64,000 nucleotides of DNA from Thermohalobaculum sp963700775. Its GTDB lineage: Bacteria; Pseudomonadota; Alphaproteobacteria; Rhodobacterales; Rhodobacteraceae. The stretch's first letter is position 1; each line of letters begins with the position of its first letter. The stretch is from NCBI GenBank assembly GCA_963700775.1, contig CAVOYU010000010.1, forward strand, positions 1 to 64,000, in the 5' to 3' direction. The notes below the pieces were generated by a model, which worked only from the letters and a program-made list of their open reading frames with translations, did no database searches and was not told the origin of the DNA. Both the position numbers and the translations under genes were made by a program. Shown piece by piece: positions 17,893 through 27,513 of the stretch.

Positions 17893-18998
17893 CAACGCGC
17901 CTCGAACCGCTCCAGCCAGGCAAGGTGCGGCGTCGGGTCGATCCCCTGTTCCGCGACCCAGCCGCGGTCGAAATAGCTGCCGAGATAGCGCTCGCCCGGA
18001 TCGCAGATCAGCGTGACCACGCTGCCCTGCCGGCCCGCCGCCTGCATCTCTGCGATCAGCGTCAGCGCGCCCCAGACATTGGTTCCGGTCGAGCCGCCGC
18101 ATTTCCGGCCCAGCACCCGCTCGAGCCACCAGACCGTGGCGATCGAGGCCGCGTCCGGCACCCGCATCATGCGATCGATCACACTGGGCTGGAACGAGGG
18201 CTCGACGCGCGGGCGGCCGATCCCCTCGATCCGCGATCCGACTTCCGAGCGCAGCCCCCGGTCGCCGCTGCGGTAGAAATCGAAGAACACCGAATGCTCC
18301 GGATCCACCACGCAGAGGCGCGTCCGCCGGAACAGCTCCGGCCGGTAGCGGATGTAGCGCCCGATGGTTGCCGAGGTGCCGCCCGTGCCGGCGCTCATCA
18401 CCACCCAGTCCGGCACCGGCTCGGGCTCGCAGGCCATCTGGGCGAACAGGCTCTCGGCAATGTTGTTGTTGCCGCGCCAGTCGGTGGCCCGCTCGGCGAA
18501 GGTGAACTGGTCCATGTAGAGCCCGCCCAGCTCCGACGCCAGCGCCGCCGCGGTGTCGTAGATCGCCGCCGGCGCCACCTTGCGGCATTCGCCGCCCTGG
18601 AATTCGATCTGTGCGATCTTCGCCGCCGCGGTGCTCTCGGGCACCACGGCGATGAACGGGAGCCCGAGGAGGCGCGCGAAGTAGGCTTCCGAGATCGCCG
18701 TGCTGCCCGACGAGGCCTCGATGATCGGCGTGCCGCGCCCGATCCGGCCGTTGCACAGCCCGTAGAGGAACAGCGAGCGCGCCAGCCGGTGCTTCAAGCT
18801 GCCCGAGGGATGGGTCGATTCATCCTTGAGGTAGAGCGGCACCTCCCCGGCGCCGGGCAGGTCGAGCCGGATCAGGTGGGTGTCGGCCGAGCGGTTGTAG
18901 TCGGCCGAGATCCTGTTCATGGCCTCGCAGACCCAGTCGCGGTCCGCCTGCGGATGCTCCGCCCCGGCGCTGTGATCGGTCTTCGTCCCGGCCCTCAC
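17892..18998 (-). CDS. PLP-dependent cysteine synthase family protein (Cds1-like)
   Basis: A 368-residue fold-type II PLP enzyme. The cofactor lysine is K69 in SGSLKHRLA, the phosphate loop is SAGTGGTSATIG, and the substrate loop is EASSGSTAISEAY. Length and the extended C-terminus fit the Cds1-type L-cysteine desulfhydrase/cysteine synthase group rather than CysK (~310 residues). It probably releases sulfide from cysteine or makes a cysteine analogue. Its ATG overlaps the stop of the VOC gene upstream (ATGA), so the two are translationally coupled. It is the first complete gene after the junction. Confidence 0.82.
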   Translation of the reverse strand: MRAGTKTDHSAGAEHPQADRDWVCEAMNRISADYNRSADTHLIRLDLPGAGEVPLYLKDESTHPSGSLKHRLARSLFLYGLCNGRIGRGTPIIEASSGSTAISEAYFARLLGLPFIAVVPESTAAAKIAQIEFQGGECRKVAPAAIYDTAAALASELGGLYMDQFTFAERATDWRGNNNIAESLFAQMACEPEPVPDWVVMSAGTGGTSATIGRYIRYRPELFRRTRLCVVDPEHSVFFDFYRSGDRGLRSEVGSRIEGIGRPRVEPSFQPSVIDRMMRVPDAASIATVWWLERVLGRKCGGSTGTNVWGALTLIAEMQAAGRQGSVVTLICDPGERYLGSYFDRGWVAEQGIDPTPHLAWLERFEAR

Positions 18999-19621
18999 AG
19001 TGCCGCCACTCCCGCCGGCGTCCGGATCGTGGCCGCCAGCCGCACCGGCCCCACGCCGGGCGTGAACTCCACCGGACCCTTCACCGCGCCCAGCGCCTGG
19101 TTCGCCGCCGCCGCGTGGATCCCAGCGATCTCCAGCCGCTCGAGCTTCAGCCCCTGGTCAGGCAGCCGTTTCGCCGGATGCAGCCCCGCAGTCCAGCGGA
19201 TCGTCAGGGGCCAGGCGCCGTCCAGCGGCAGGACGGCGGCTTCGGGGAGCATCACCTGCCAGCGCAGGTCATCCCGGGCAAAGTTCTCCGGGGGGGCATG
19301 GGGCGCTGGCGGGACGATCGCGGCGAGATCGTCGGCCGCCACTGCCCAGGTCAGCAGGCAGGGACCCTGCGCCAGCCGAGACTGCACGCCCCCGTCGTCA
19401 AAGCCGAACCAGCGCGGCCGTTCCGGCCGGGTGCCGCCCGGCTCGACCGCAATCACCTCGAGATAGCAGTTCCCGAGCCCCCAGAGCGCATTGTGCGTCC
19501 CCATCGCCAGATGACGCCCGCCACCCGCCGGTGCCACGCCGAGGCGCGCCTGCACCCATTCGGTTCCCTCGTTCAGGCTCGTCGCCGCCACTACCAGATG
19601 GTCCAGCCTGATCCCCGTCAT
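18995..19621 (-). CDS. Glyoxalase-like (VOC) domain protein
   Basis: About 208 residues starting MTGIRLDHLVVAATSL at ATG 19621; an in-frame ATG farther up adds an unlikely Arg-rich leader. The N-terminal DHLVVA strand, GVAPAGGGRHLAMGTHNALW and CYLEVIAVEPG give the beta-alpha-beta-beta-beta pattern of the VOC/glyoxalase-like_dom family. His in DHL and Glu in YLEV are possible metal ligands. Substrate is unknown. It is coupled to the Cds1-like gene downstream. Confidence 0.75.
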   Translation of the reverse strand: MTGIRLDHLVVAATSLNEGTEWVQARLGVAPAGGGRHLAMGTHNALWGLGNCYLEVIAVEPGGTRPERPRWFGFDDGGVQSRLAQGPCLLTWAVAADDLAAIVPPAPHAPPENFARDDLRWQVMLPEAAVLPLDGAWPLTIRWTAGLHPAKRLPDQGLKLERLEIAGIHAAAANQALGAVKGPVEFTPGVGPVRLAATIRTPAGVAAL

Positions 19622-19874
19622 GGCATCCTCCCGTTCCCGCGCACGGTCCTGCCGCCGCCCGACTCGCCCCGTCAGGGTAAGCCGCCGGCGCCAGATGCCA
19701 ACAGGCAGTTTTCCCGCGCCCCCGGCGCGCAAACTCGCCGGCATAAGACAAGGCCCGGCGCCGCAGGGCGGGATCCATCCCGCCAGTCAGGGAGAATCTC
19801 CCCGTGTGCGGGCGTCTGCCCACTCCTTACGACGGAACCCACCCCCGGCCCCGCCGGAGACGAGTCGGGGGCCG

Positions 19875-20108
19875 CTAGTTGGCAGCGACGAGGAAGCCTT
19901 CCTCGATGCCGATCTCGAACTCGTCATAGGTCAGCGAGCCATCGCCGTTGAGATCGACCGCGGCGATGGCCTCGGGTGTCGTCTTCGGCATCCCGGCCGT
20001 GACCTCCTCGACACTCAGCGTGCTATCGCCATTGGTGTCGAACGCCTTGAACTTGTCCTCCTGCGCCAAGGCCGCAGGTTCAAGGGGCGCACGCGACGGG
20101 CTCCGCAC
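19875..20108 (-). CDS. EF-hand protein, signal peptide apparently lost
   Basis: A 77-residue frame with two canonical calcium loops, DTNGDSTLSVEE and DLNGDGSLTYDE. Such small alphaproteobacterial EF-hand proteins are normally periplasmic with a signal peptide ending AxA. Here PAALAQEDKFKAF looks like the end of a signal peptide (ALA before Q), but the residues before it (MRSPSRAPLEP) are not hydrophobic. The 5' end coincides with the broken 5' end of a desaturase on the other strand. Confidence 0.55.
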   Translation of the reverse strand: MRSPSRAPLEPAALAQEDKFKAFDTNGDSTLSVEEVTAGMPKTTPEAIAAVDLNGDGSLTYDEFEIGIEEGFLVAAN

Positions 20109-20796
20109 GCCGGTCTGGGTCTAGCACATCCTGGTCTATCTCGGCACCCTGGTCGGCATGGCCGGCCCGTTCGGGATGATCCGGGCCCACGACATGCGCG
20201 ACTGGCACCAGCGCCAGCGGCTCTGCCATGCGCATCCGGCGCACCGGGCGCCGATGTTGAAGGACGCCTTCTAGCAGATGCACTGCGAACTCGAGCTTGC
20301 CCGCCCGCCCCGTTTCGAGATCGAGTCCCGGATCGCCGACGACCGGTTCTACCGCTTCCTCGATCGCACCTGGATGTGGCAGCAGCTTCCCCCGGCGATT
20401 GTGCTCTTCGCGCTCGGCGGCTGGGGCTGGGTGTTCTGGGGCATCTGCCTGCGGGTCGCGGTCAGCCTCACCGGCCACTGGCTGGTCGGCCACCTCGCCC
20501 ATCGCCGCGGACCGATGGACTGGGAGATCGAGGGCCTGCCGGTGCAGGGCCACAACGTGCCGCGGGTCGGGCTCGTCACCTTCGGCGAGTGCTGGCACAA
20601 CAACCACCACGCCTTCCCCGACTCGGCGCTGCTGGGCACCGAGCCCGGCCAGGCCGACCCCGGCTTCTGGCTGATCCGGACACTGGAGTGGCTGGGCCTC
20701 GCCCGCGACGTGAAGACCCCCGCCACCGCCCGCCACCGCGACGGGCTGCGCCGGGTTGCCAGTCCCGCCGCGCCGTCCCCACCGGCTCGGGCCTGA
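20090..20796 (+). pseudogene. Acyl-CoA/fatty-acid desaturase remnant with two in-frame TAG stops
   Basis: From about 20,105 the frame reads the second half of a membrane desaturase: HILVYLGTLVGMAGPFGMIR, HDMRDWHQRQ, FEIESRIADDRFYRFLDRTW, LTGHWLVGHLAHRRG and the iron-binding box HNNHHAFPDSA. Two stops interrupt it: TAG at 20122 (family Gln expected) and TAG at 20272 (family Trp expected), both one transition from the expected codon. The N-terminal half, with the first His box, is missing. The 3' part (20278-20796) is open but would lack iron ligands, so no active enzyme is expected. Confidence 0.75.
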
Positions 20797-20875
20797 CTCT
20801 CCGCGGCGCGGTCCGTCGATGCGAGCACCGGCCGGCTCAGCGCATCCGCCTTGCGTCCGAACGGCCGCCGCCGGC

Positions 20876-22096
<1,221 letters not shown>

Positions 22097-22200
22097 GGGG
22101 CTCCTCCGCAACGCCGCTCGGGCCGCGTCATAGGGAGAATTGGCCGGCGCGGCAAGATGGCCGCGCAGGCCCGGTTGCCGCGGCGGGCCGGGCTGGTCGC

Positions 22201-22563
22201 TTACTCCCGCCCGGCCGCAGCCGGTCGGACGAAGCCCTCGATCCGTTCGATGTGCTGGACCTGGAAGAAGGCGTTGTTGCCCGGAGGAACGCCGACGAAC
22301 AGGTTGCCATGCCGCTTCAGGAAGCCGGTGAAGGCCGCGCCGGTGACATGGGCCCGGAATGCCTGCTCGTCCTTGTATATCTCGACGAAGACGATGGTCT
22401 CCGGCTCGCTTGGCGGCAGCGAATCCGGGCCGCCGGAATGGACCAGATAGGCCCAGGTGTCCGGCTCCTGCGCCCGAACGGTTTCGGCCAGCGCCCGCAG
22501 CGCCGCCAACGCCTCGGCCAGCTTCCCGTCCCTTACGTACCAGGTGGCAATGATCGAATACAT
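22201..22563 (-). CDS. Antibiotic biosynthesis monooxygenase (ABM) family protein
   Basis: About 120 residues, starting MYSIIATWYVRDGKLAEALA. The ferredoxin-like ABM fold shows in the first strand, the following helix (ALRALAETVRAQEP) and TIVFVEIYKDEQAFRAHVTG. Members act on quinones or heme, or simply scavenge small reactive compounds. The C-terminal extension (NNAFFQVQHIERIEGF) is unusual but still regular strand. An AT-rich upstream segment with repeats is listed separately. Confidence 0.75.
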   Translation of the reverse strand: MYSIIATWYVRDGKLAEALAALRALAETVRAQEPDTWAYLVHSGGPDSLPPSEPETIVFVEIYKDEQAFRAHVTGAAFTGFLKRHGNLFVGVPPGNNAFFQVQHIERIEGFVRPAAAGRE

Positions 22564-22634
22564 GCTTCGGCCTCCCATGCTGTTCCGGGCCGGGCCGTAA
22601 TCGCGATCATACATCGCTTGCGGCCCGCATCCAG

Positions 22635-22666
22635 TTTATCGTTATTTATCGGATATTTATATATCC
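22635..22666 (-). promoter_or_regulatory. AT-rich control region with direct repeat and palindrome
   Basis: TTTATCG occurs at 22635-22641 and 22645-22651 (10-bp, one-turn spacing). It is followed by GGATATTTATATATCC (22651-22666), an inverted repeat with 6-bp arms. This AT-rich island sits about 70-100 bases before the ABM gene in a GC-rich genome, so it is probably its promoter/operator. The binding protein is unknown. Confidence 0.35.
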
Positions 22667-22677
22667 TCTCACGCGTT

Positions 22678-23259
22678 TCAGGCCGACTCCGCCGCCGCCC
22701 GGAACCGCCGGGCGATCACCGCCCCGTCCTTCTCCGGCAGCGCCCACGGCTCGTCGGTGAGCGCGATCTTCGCCACCGCAAATGTCGGGCCGGGTGTCCG
22801 GAACATCAGCTCGGCCAGGGCGTCGAGCTGATCCATCGCGGTCACGTCGAGGGTCCGGCCGATCCCGGCGCCCCGAGCGATGCCGCAAAGATCGGTGCCG
22901 AGCCCGGTCAGCCCCGGCTGGCGCCCGGTCTCGCCGAAATGCTCGTTGTCCAGCACCAGGATGCCGAGATTTGCCGGCGCCTGCGACGCCACCACCGCCA
23001 GCGCCCCGATCCCCATCATGATCTCGCCGTCGCCGGTCATGCACAGCACGCGCCGTTTGGGCCGGGCCAGCGCCAGCCCAAGCGCCGTCGGCACCGCGAG
23101 CCCCATCCCGCCCCAGGAATAGAGATAGTCGTCCGAGCCCCCGGCCGCGAAGCAGTCCCAGGTGGGGCTCCCGAGCCCGGGGACCACAAGCGCGCCCTCG
23201 CGCCGCGCGAGCAGCGCCGCCGTCAGTTCGCGACGCTTCAGATAATTGGACCCGCTCAT
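22678..23259 (-). CDS. ThDP-dependent decarboxylase, pyrophosphate-binding (beta) subunit
   Basis: A 193-residue C-terminal-type ThDP domain. The cofactor-binding motif is GDGEIMMGIGALAVVASQAP followed by ILVLDNEHFGETG. The N-terminal part (GSPTWDCFAAGGSDDYLYSW) is typical of the sulfopyruvate/phosphonopyruvate decarboxylase group, where the two ThDP domains are separate polypeptides. Its partner (alpha) is encoded just upstream with a 13-base gap. The 2-oxoacid substrate cannot be told from sequence alone; no phosphonate or sulfonate genes are nearby. Confidence 0.78.
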   Translation of the reverse strand: MSGSNYLKRRELTAALLARREGALVVPGLGSPTWDCFAAGGSDDYLYSWGGMGLAVPTALGLALARPKRRVLCMTGDGEIMMGIGALAVVASQAPANLGILVLDNEHFGETGRQPGLTGLGTDLCGIARGAGIGRTLDVTAMDQLDALAELMFRTPGPTFAVAKIALTDEPWALPEKDGAVIARRFRAAAESA

Positions 23260-23272
23260 TTTCCGAACCGCG

Positions 23273-23791
23273 TCATTTCCCGAACCCCTTCGCCCCGATC
23301 ACCCTCTGGCCGACCATCACGGCCACGGCGAAATCGCCATTGAAGGCAAGATCGGCGGCGGCGGCGAAGGTCTCGCCCACCTCAGCGGCCCGGTCGATCG
23401 GGAAGCACTTCACCCCCATCGCCTCCATCACCTTCGGCGTCGCCTGACCCATCGGCACCTGCCAGGGATTGAACTCGCCCCACTGGCCCCGCATAGTGAT
23501 CAGCATCAGGCAGGGCGCGCGCAGTGTCCCGGCATAGCCCAGCGCATTGATGCAGTTGCCCACCCCCGAGGACTGCATCGCCAGCATGCCTCGCTTGCCG
23601 CCGAGCCATAGGCCGGCGAGGACGCCGATCCCCTCCTCTTCGGTGGTCAGCGTGACGATCCGGCTGTCCCGGTCCGCCTCGCAGAGCTTCAGCAGCCGCG
23701 TCAGCCCGCCGTCGGGCACCGTCGCGACCGTGCCGATGCCGCGCGCCTTCATGGCGGCGAAGACCTCTTCGGACCAGTGGTGGGTGGTCAT
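23273..23791 (-). CDS. ThDP-dependent decarboxylase, N-terminal (alpha) subunit
   Basis: 172 residues forming the N-terminal ThDP domain with the activating glutamate in the TTEEEGIGVLAGLWLGGK segment, and MQSSGVGNCINALG. This pairs with the beta subunit downstream, like ComD with ComE. No lyase partner is encoded beside it. Start: ATG 23791. Confidence 0.75.
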   Translation of the reverse strand: MTTHHWSEEVFAAMKARGIGTVATVPDGGLTRLLKLCEADRDSRIVTLTTEEEGIGVLAGLWLGGKRGMLAMQSSGVGNCINALGYAGTLRAPCLMLITMRGQWGEFNPWQVPMGQATPKVMEAMGVKCFPIDRAAEVGETFAAAADLAFNGDFAVAVMVGQRVIGAKGFGK

Positions 23792-23893
23792 TCCCCCTCC
23801 CCTCGGATTGCGGAGGCGACGCTAGCGGGGCGACTTCAAGGCCGCAAGCCGGGCCGTGCGATCCATCACGCTGCGGATCAGCCCCGCGCCACC

Positions 23894-24844
23894 TCAGCCG
23901 GCGCCGGGCCGGCAAGCGGTTGCGGGCTTCCGGGCCAGGACCCACGCGCCGACATCGCGCCACACCCGCGCGGCCTGCAGGTCGCGGAACAGCAGGTGCC
24001 AGCCATTCGGGTACTCGATCGCCTCGCGCGGACCCGCCAGCCGCCCGTAGACCCGGCGCACACGGTCATTCGGCGCGATCTCGTCCCGGTCGCCCAGCAG
24101 CAGCAGCGACGGCATCCGCACCCGCTCCGCCGACGCCGCGGCCAAGTCGGTGATGCGCACCAGTCCATAGAGCTCGCGGGCACTCGGCGGGCGCAGGTAG
24201 TGCGGGTCGTGGGCAAGCTGGCGCAGCAGCGGAATGTTGTCGGTGGCCTGGATCTCGACAATCCCCTCGCCGGTGAACCGTTTCTCGGGCACGAAGACCG
24301 CGGCGGTCCAAGCCGCGACCCGATGGACAGGGTTCATCTCCTCGCCGCCCCAGATCGCCGGGGCCGCCAGCACCAGCCCGTCGGCGTCCATCCCGCGCGC
24401 CGCCGCCGCCAGCGCCACGCCGCCGCCCATCGAATGGCCGACGACAGTCAGCGGCAGGCATGGACGCAGCGCACGCACCCGAGCCGCGACAGCCACCAGA
24501 TCGGCCACCAGCGCCTCGGCCCCCGGCCACCGGCCGAAGGACGGGTTGCGCCCGAAGCCGCGCTGGTCAAAGGCGTAGGTCGCGATGCCCTGCGCCGCCC
24601 AGGACTCCGCCGCCGCCTCGAAGGTGCTGAGGCCGTAGTCGCCGAAACCGTGAACGCCCAGGATCACCGCCTTAGGCGCCGACGGGGCCGCGGGTTCCCA
24701 GATGGACAGGGCCAGGGCGGTGCCGTCCGCCCCGGCGATGTGAGGCACCGGCTCAGGCCCTGGCGGAGCGGCGAGAGGACCGCCCACGGCCGCGCAGCCG
24801 GCAACCGCCAGCAGGGCAAGCCAGGCAACGGCCGCGCCCCTCAT
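23894..24844 (-). CDS. Lipoprotein alpha/beta hydrolase (lysophospholipase-like)
   Basis: Starting at ATG 24844 the protein has a lipoprotein signal (AVAWLALLAVAGC, lipobox AGC). An alpha/beta-hydrolase fold follows: GVHGFGDYGLSTFEAAAESW, nucleophile elbow GHSMGGGVAL, the acid in LGDRDEIAP and a late His in NGWHLLFRD. This is the Hydrolase_4/monoacylglycerol-lipase pattern. As a lipoprotein it would act at the periplasmic face of a membrane. It overlaps the upstream glycosylase stop/start by 4 bases. Confidence 0.8.
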   Translation of the reverse strand: MRGAAVAWLALLAVAGCAAVGGPLAAPPGPEPVPHIAGADGTALALSIWEPAAPSAPKAVILGVHGFGDYGLSTFEAAAESWAAQGIATYAFDQRGFGRNPSFGRWPGAEALVADLVAVAARVRALRPCLPLTVVGHSMGGGVALAAAARGMDADGLVLAAPAIWGGEEMNPVHRVAAWTAAVFVPEKRFTGEGIVEIQATDNIPLLRQLAHDPHYLRPPSARELYGLVRITDLAAASAERVRMPSLLLLGDRDEIAPNDRVRRVYGRLAGPREAIEYPNGWHLLFRDLQAARVWRDVGAWVLARKPATACRPGAG

Positions 24845-25443
24845 CCGAGCAGCCTCGCGACTTCGGCCCGCAGCCACGGGAGCGCCTCCGCCGCGAACCA
24901 CGGGTTCTTCTTGAGCCAGCCGGTATTGCGCCAGCTCGGATGCGGCAGCGGCATGAGCGCAGGCCCGTACTCCCGCCAGCCGCGCACGGTCTCGGTCACA
25001 CCTGCGCCTCGCCGGTCGCCCAGATGCCAGCGCTGCGCATACTGTCCGACCAGCAGGGTCAGCCCGACCCTCGGCAGTCCCGCCAGCACCTGAGCCCGCC
25101 AGGTCTTGGCGCAGACAGGCGGCGGCGGCAGATCCGACCCCTTGGCGTCATAGCCCGGAAAGCAGAACGCCATGGGGACCACTGCGATCCGGCGCTGGTC
25201 GTAGAAGGTCTCGCGGTCGATCCCCATCCAGTCGCGCAGCCGGTCGCCGGACGGGTCGTCGAACGGCAGACCGCTTGCATGGACCCGCGCGCCCGGCGCC
25301 TGGCCGGCGATCAGGATGCGCGCGCTCGTCGACACCCGCAGCACCGGGCGCGGCGCGTGCGCCGTCGCGGTCGCCGCGAATCGCCCGGCGCAGATGCGGC
25401 AGGCAGCGATCCGGTCCAGCAACTCGGCAGGAGAATGATCCAT
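24841..25443 (-). CDS. Uracil-DNA glycosylase family protein
   Basis: A 200-residue member of the UDG superfamily. Motif A-like GQAPGARVHASGLPFDDPSG and the closing motif PHPSWRNTGW are both visible. The CRICAGRF pair of cysteines near the N-terminus recalls the family-4 Fe-S enzymes, but the later cysteine pair is not obvious. It could repair uracil in DNA or belong to a diverged, biochemically untested branch. It overlaps the lipoprotein gene by 4 bases. Confidence 0.75.
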   Translation of the reverse strand: MDHSPAELLDRIAACRICAGRFAATATAHAPRPVLRVSTSARILIAGQAPGARVHASGLPFDDPSGDRLRDWMGIDRETFYDQRRIAVVPMAFCFPGYDAKGSDLPPPPVCAKTWRAQVLAGLPRVGLTLLVGQYAQRWHLGDRRGAGVTETVRGWREYGPALMPLPHPSWRNTGWLKKNPWFAAEALPWLRAEVARLLG

Positions 25444-25686
25444 TCTCCGGAGAATAGCGCCCTGCCTGTCCTCCGCAATCCGGTCCCGCCAACCGGGACG
25501 GCGCCCGGTCAGAGCGCTTCCGGAGCGTGGAACTGACTCTGGTATATCAGATTCCAGGCTTCCGAATCCCGTTTGCTCTTGCTAACGAGGATGTCGACCA
25601 ATAGGCCATGGATCGCTCCGGCACGGAGCCGGGGAAGCCGCGAAGACGGCGAGGAAAACGACCAAAGGGAGGGCGGAACGCGACCG

Positions 25687-26193
25687 ATGCGGCTGGTCCT
25701 GATTTCGGTGACGCTCTATGTCTACTGGCTGCTGCTGTCCGGCCATTACACCCCGTTCCTGATGGCGGCGGGGGCCGTCAGTTCGATTGCCGTTGTCGGC
25801 TTCAGCCTCGCCAAGGGCATCACCGACGAGGAAGGCTTTCCGATCGAGAAGCTGCCCCGCGCCCTGGTCTACTGGCCCTGGCTCGGCTGGCAGATGGTCC
25901 TGTCGGCCCTGAAGGTGACCCGGCTCATCCTCGACCCGCGATTGCCGATCTCGCCCACCATGGTGAAGGTCGCCGCGCTGCAGGATTCGGCGGTCGGCCT
26001 GACGACCTATGCCAACTCGATCACCCTGACTCCCGGCACGATCTCGGTCGAGGTCTCCGAGCGTGGCAAGGCGATCTGGGTCCACGCCATCACCCGCGAG
26101 AATGCCGAGGGCTTCGCCGACGACGAGATGAACCGCCGGGTCGCCTGGATGGACGGCGCCGAAAGTGCGGTGGCACCGGGGGTGAAGCCGTGA
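25687..26193 (+). CDS. mnhE: Mrp/Mnh antiporter subunit E
   Basis: 168 residues starting MRLVLISVTLYVYWLLLSGH, with a second helix and the typical amphipathic tail (SVEVSERGKAIWVHAITREN). First gene of the operon. ATG 25687 fits the family start; earlier in-frame ATGs add a non-homologous leader. The stop overlaps the ATG of mnhF. Confidence 0.85.
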   Translation: MRLVLISVTLYVYWLLLSGHYTPFLMAAGAVSSIAVVGFSLAKGITDEEGFPIEKLPRALVYWPWLGWQMVLSALKVTRLILDPRLPISPTMVKVAALQDSAVGLTTYANSITLTPGTISVEVSERGKAIWVHAITRENAEGFADDEMNRRVAWMDGAESAVAPGVKP

Positions 26194-26483
26194 TGTTCGC
26201 GATCGCCATAATCGCGGTGCTGGTGGGTCTCGCTCTCGCGGTGGTGCGCATCCTCGCCGGTCCGACCGCCTTCGACCGGCTGCTGGCGGCGAACAACATC
26301 GGCACTTCGGCAATCATGCTGCTGGCGCTTTTCGGCTTCATGACCGGCCGGCCGGAGTTCCTCGACATCGGCATCACCTATGTGCTCCTGAATATGATCG
26401 GCACGCTCGCCGTGCTGAAATTCTTCCGCTACGGCGCACTCGGCCACGCCCAGGATCCCGAGCGCGAAGGGGATCTGCGCTGA
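26193..26483 (+). CDS. mnhF: Mrp/Mnh antiporter subunit F
   Basis: 96 residues, three helices, with the family motif AVVRILAGPTAFDRLLAANN and a conserved DIGITYVLLNMIGT segment. The ATG overlaps the preceding stop (TGATG) and its stop overlaps the mnhG ATG. Confidence 0.9.
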   Translation: MFAIAIIAVLVGLALAVVRILAGPTAFDRLLAANNIGTSAIMLLALFGFMTGRPEFLDIGITYVLLNMIGTLAVLKFFRYGALGHAQDPEREGDLR

Positions 26484-26971
26484 TGGGCGCGATCCTCGAC
26501 ATCCTGAGCTGGGCGGCCTTCCTCGGGGGATCGTTCTTCTATGTGGTCGGCGCGGTGGGGTTGAACCGAATGCCGGACGTCTTCACCCGGATGCACGCCG
26601 TATCGGTCTCCGAGTCCCTCGGCGTCGGCCTGATGGTGCTGGGAATGATGCTGCAGGCCGGCCTGACGTTGGTGACGGTCAAGCTGGTCATCATCCTGCT
26701 GGCGCTCTGGGCAACCGGCGCGGTCGCCACTCATGCGCTGGCCCGCGCGGCGCTGCATGACGGCGAGAAGCCGCTGCTGGCGGATGCCGACGGCCGGCTG
26801 GTTCCGACCGACCCGGTGAGCCTGTTCCCTGAGCTCGGCGTGCGCCTCGCGGCGCCGCTGGTCTCCGAAAGCGTCGAGGCCGAGGCCGCGCCGGTGCGGA
26901 CTGACGAAACCGGTCCTGACGGCCCCGCCGCCGGCGCCGGGAACGGCAGCGGCGACAACGGCGGCACCTAG
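26483..26971 (+). CDS. mnhG: Mrp/Mnh antiporter subunit G
   Basis: 162 residues. The first ~110 give the normal three-helix MnhG (GAVGLNRMPDVFTRMHAVS motif). The last ~50 are an acidic/Gly-rich hydrophilic extension absent from short MnhG proteins. One base separates it from the next gene. Confidence 0.88.
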   Translation: MGAILDILSWAAFLGGSFFYVVGAVGLNRMPDVFTRMHAVSVSESLGVGLMVLGMMLQAGLTLVTVKLVIILLALWATGAVATHALARAALHDGEKPLLADADGRLVPTDPVSLFPELGVRLAAPLVSESVEAEAAPVRTDETGPDGPAAGAGNGSGDNGGT

Positions 26972-26972
26972 C

Positions 26973-27503
26973 ATGGAACAGCTGATCAACATGGTGCTGC
27001 TGACGCTGCTCGCGCTGGTGACCATCGGCATCATCCGTGTGCGCAACCTGTTCGCGGTGGTCGTGCTGGCCGGCGCCTACAGCTTCCTGATGGCGAGCGT
27101 GATGATCGTGCTCGACGCGGTCGACGTGGCCATGACCGAGGCCTCGGTGGGCGCCGGCATATCAACCGTGCTGGTGCTCGGAGCGCTCTACCTGACCAAG
27201 ACCGAGGAGGCGCCGCCGCGGTACTCCGTCTGGCTCCCGATCACGGTCGCCATCGGCACCGGCATCATGCTGATCTGGGGAACCTGGAGCCTGCCGCCCT
27301 TCGGGCTCGCCGATACGCCGATGAACACCGGCGTCGGCCTGGAATACCTCAGACGCGACTATGCCGAGACCCATATCCCGAATGTGGTGACCTCGGTGCT
27401 GGCGTCCTACCGCGGCTACGACACGCTGGGCGAGACCACGGTGATCTTCACCGCCGGGCTGGGCGTCCTGCTGCTGCTCCGCCGCTTCCGGCGGCAGGAC
27501 TAG
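26973..27503 (+). CDS. DUF4040 (MbhD/MbhE-like) antiporter subunit
   Basis: 176 residues and about five helices. The first half carries the MbhD-type motif (VDVAMTEASVGAGISTVLVLGALY), which normally forms part of the C-terminal region of MrpA. The second half (IPNVVTSVLASYRGYDTLGE) is the MbhE-like piece. In standard Mrp systems this is fused to the large MrpA; here it is a separate gene, as in archaeal Mbh/Mbs complexes. Confidence 0.8.
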   Translation: MEQLINMVLLTLLALVTIGIIRVRNLFAVVVLAGAYSFLMASVMIVLDAVDVAMTEASVGAGISTVLVLGALYLTKTEEAPPRYSVWLPITVAIGTGIMLIWGTWSLPPFGLADTPMNTGVGLEYLRRDYAETHIPNVVTSVLASYRGYDTLGETTVIFTAGLGVLLLLRRFRRQD

Positions 27504-27513
27504 GGGGTCGGCC

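Noticed and set aside
20122..20274. Amber (TAG) recoding in the alphaproteobacterial genome
   Set aside because: The desaturase also lacks its N-terminal half, and no other gene here contains in-frame TAG, so pseudogene decay is sufficient.
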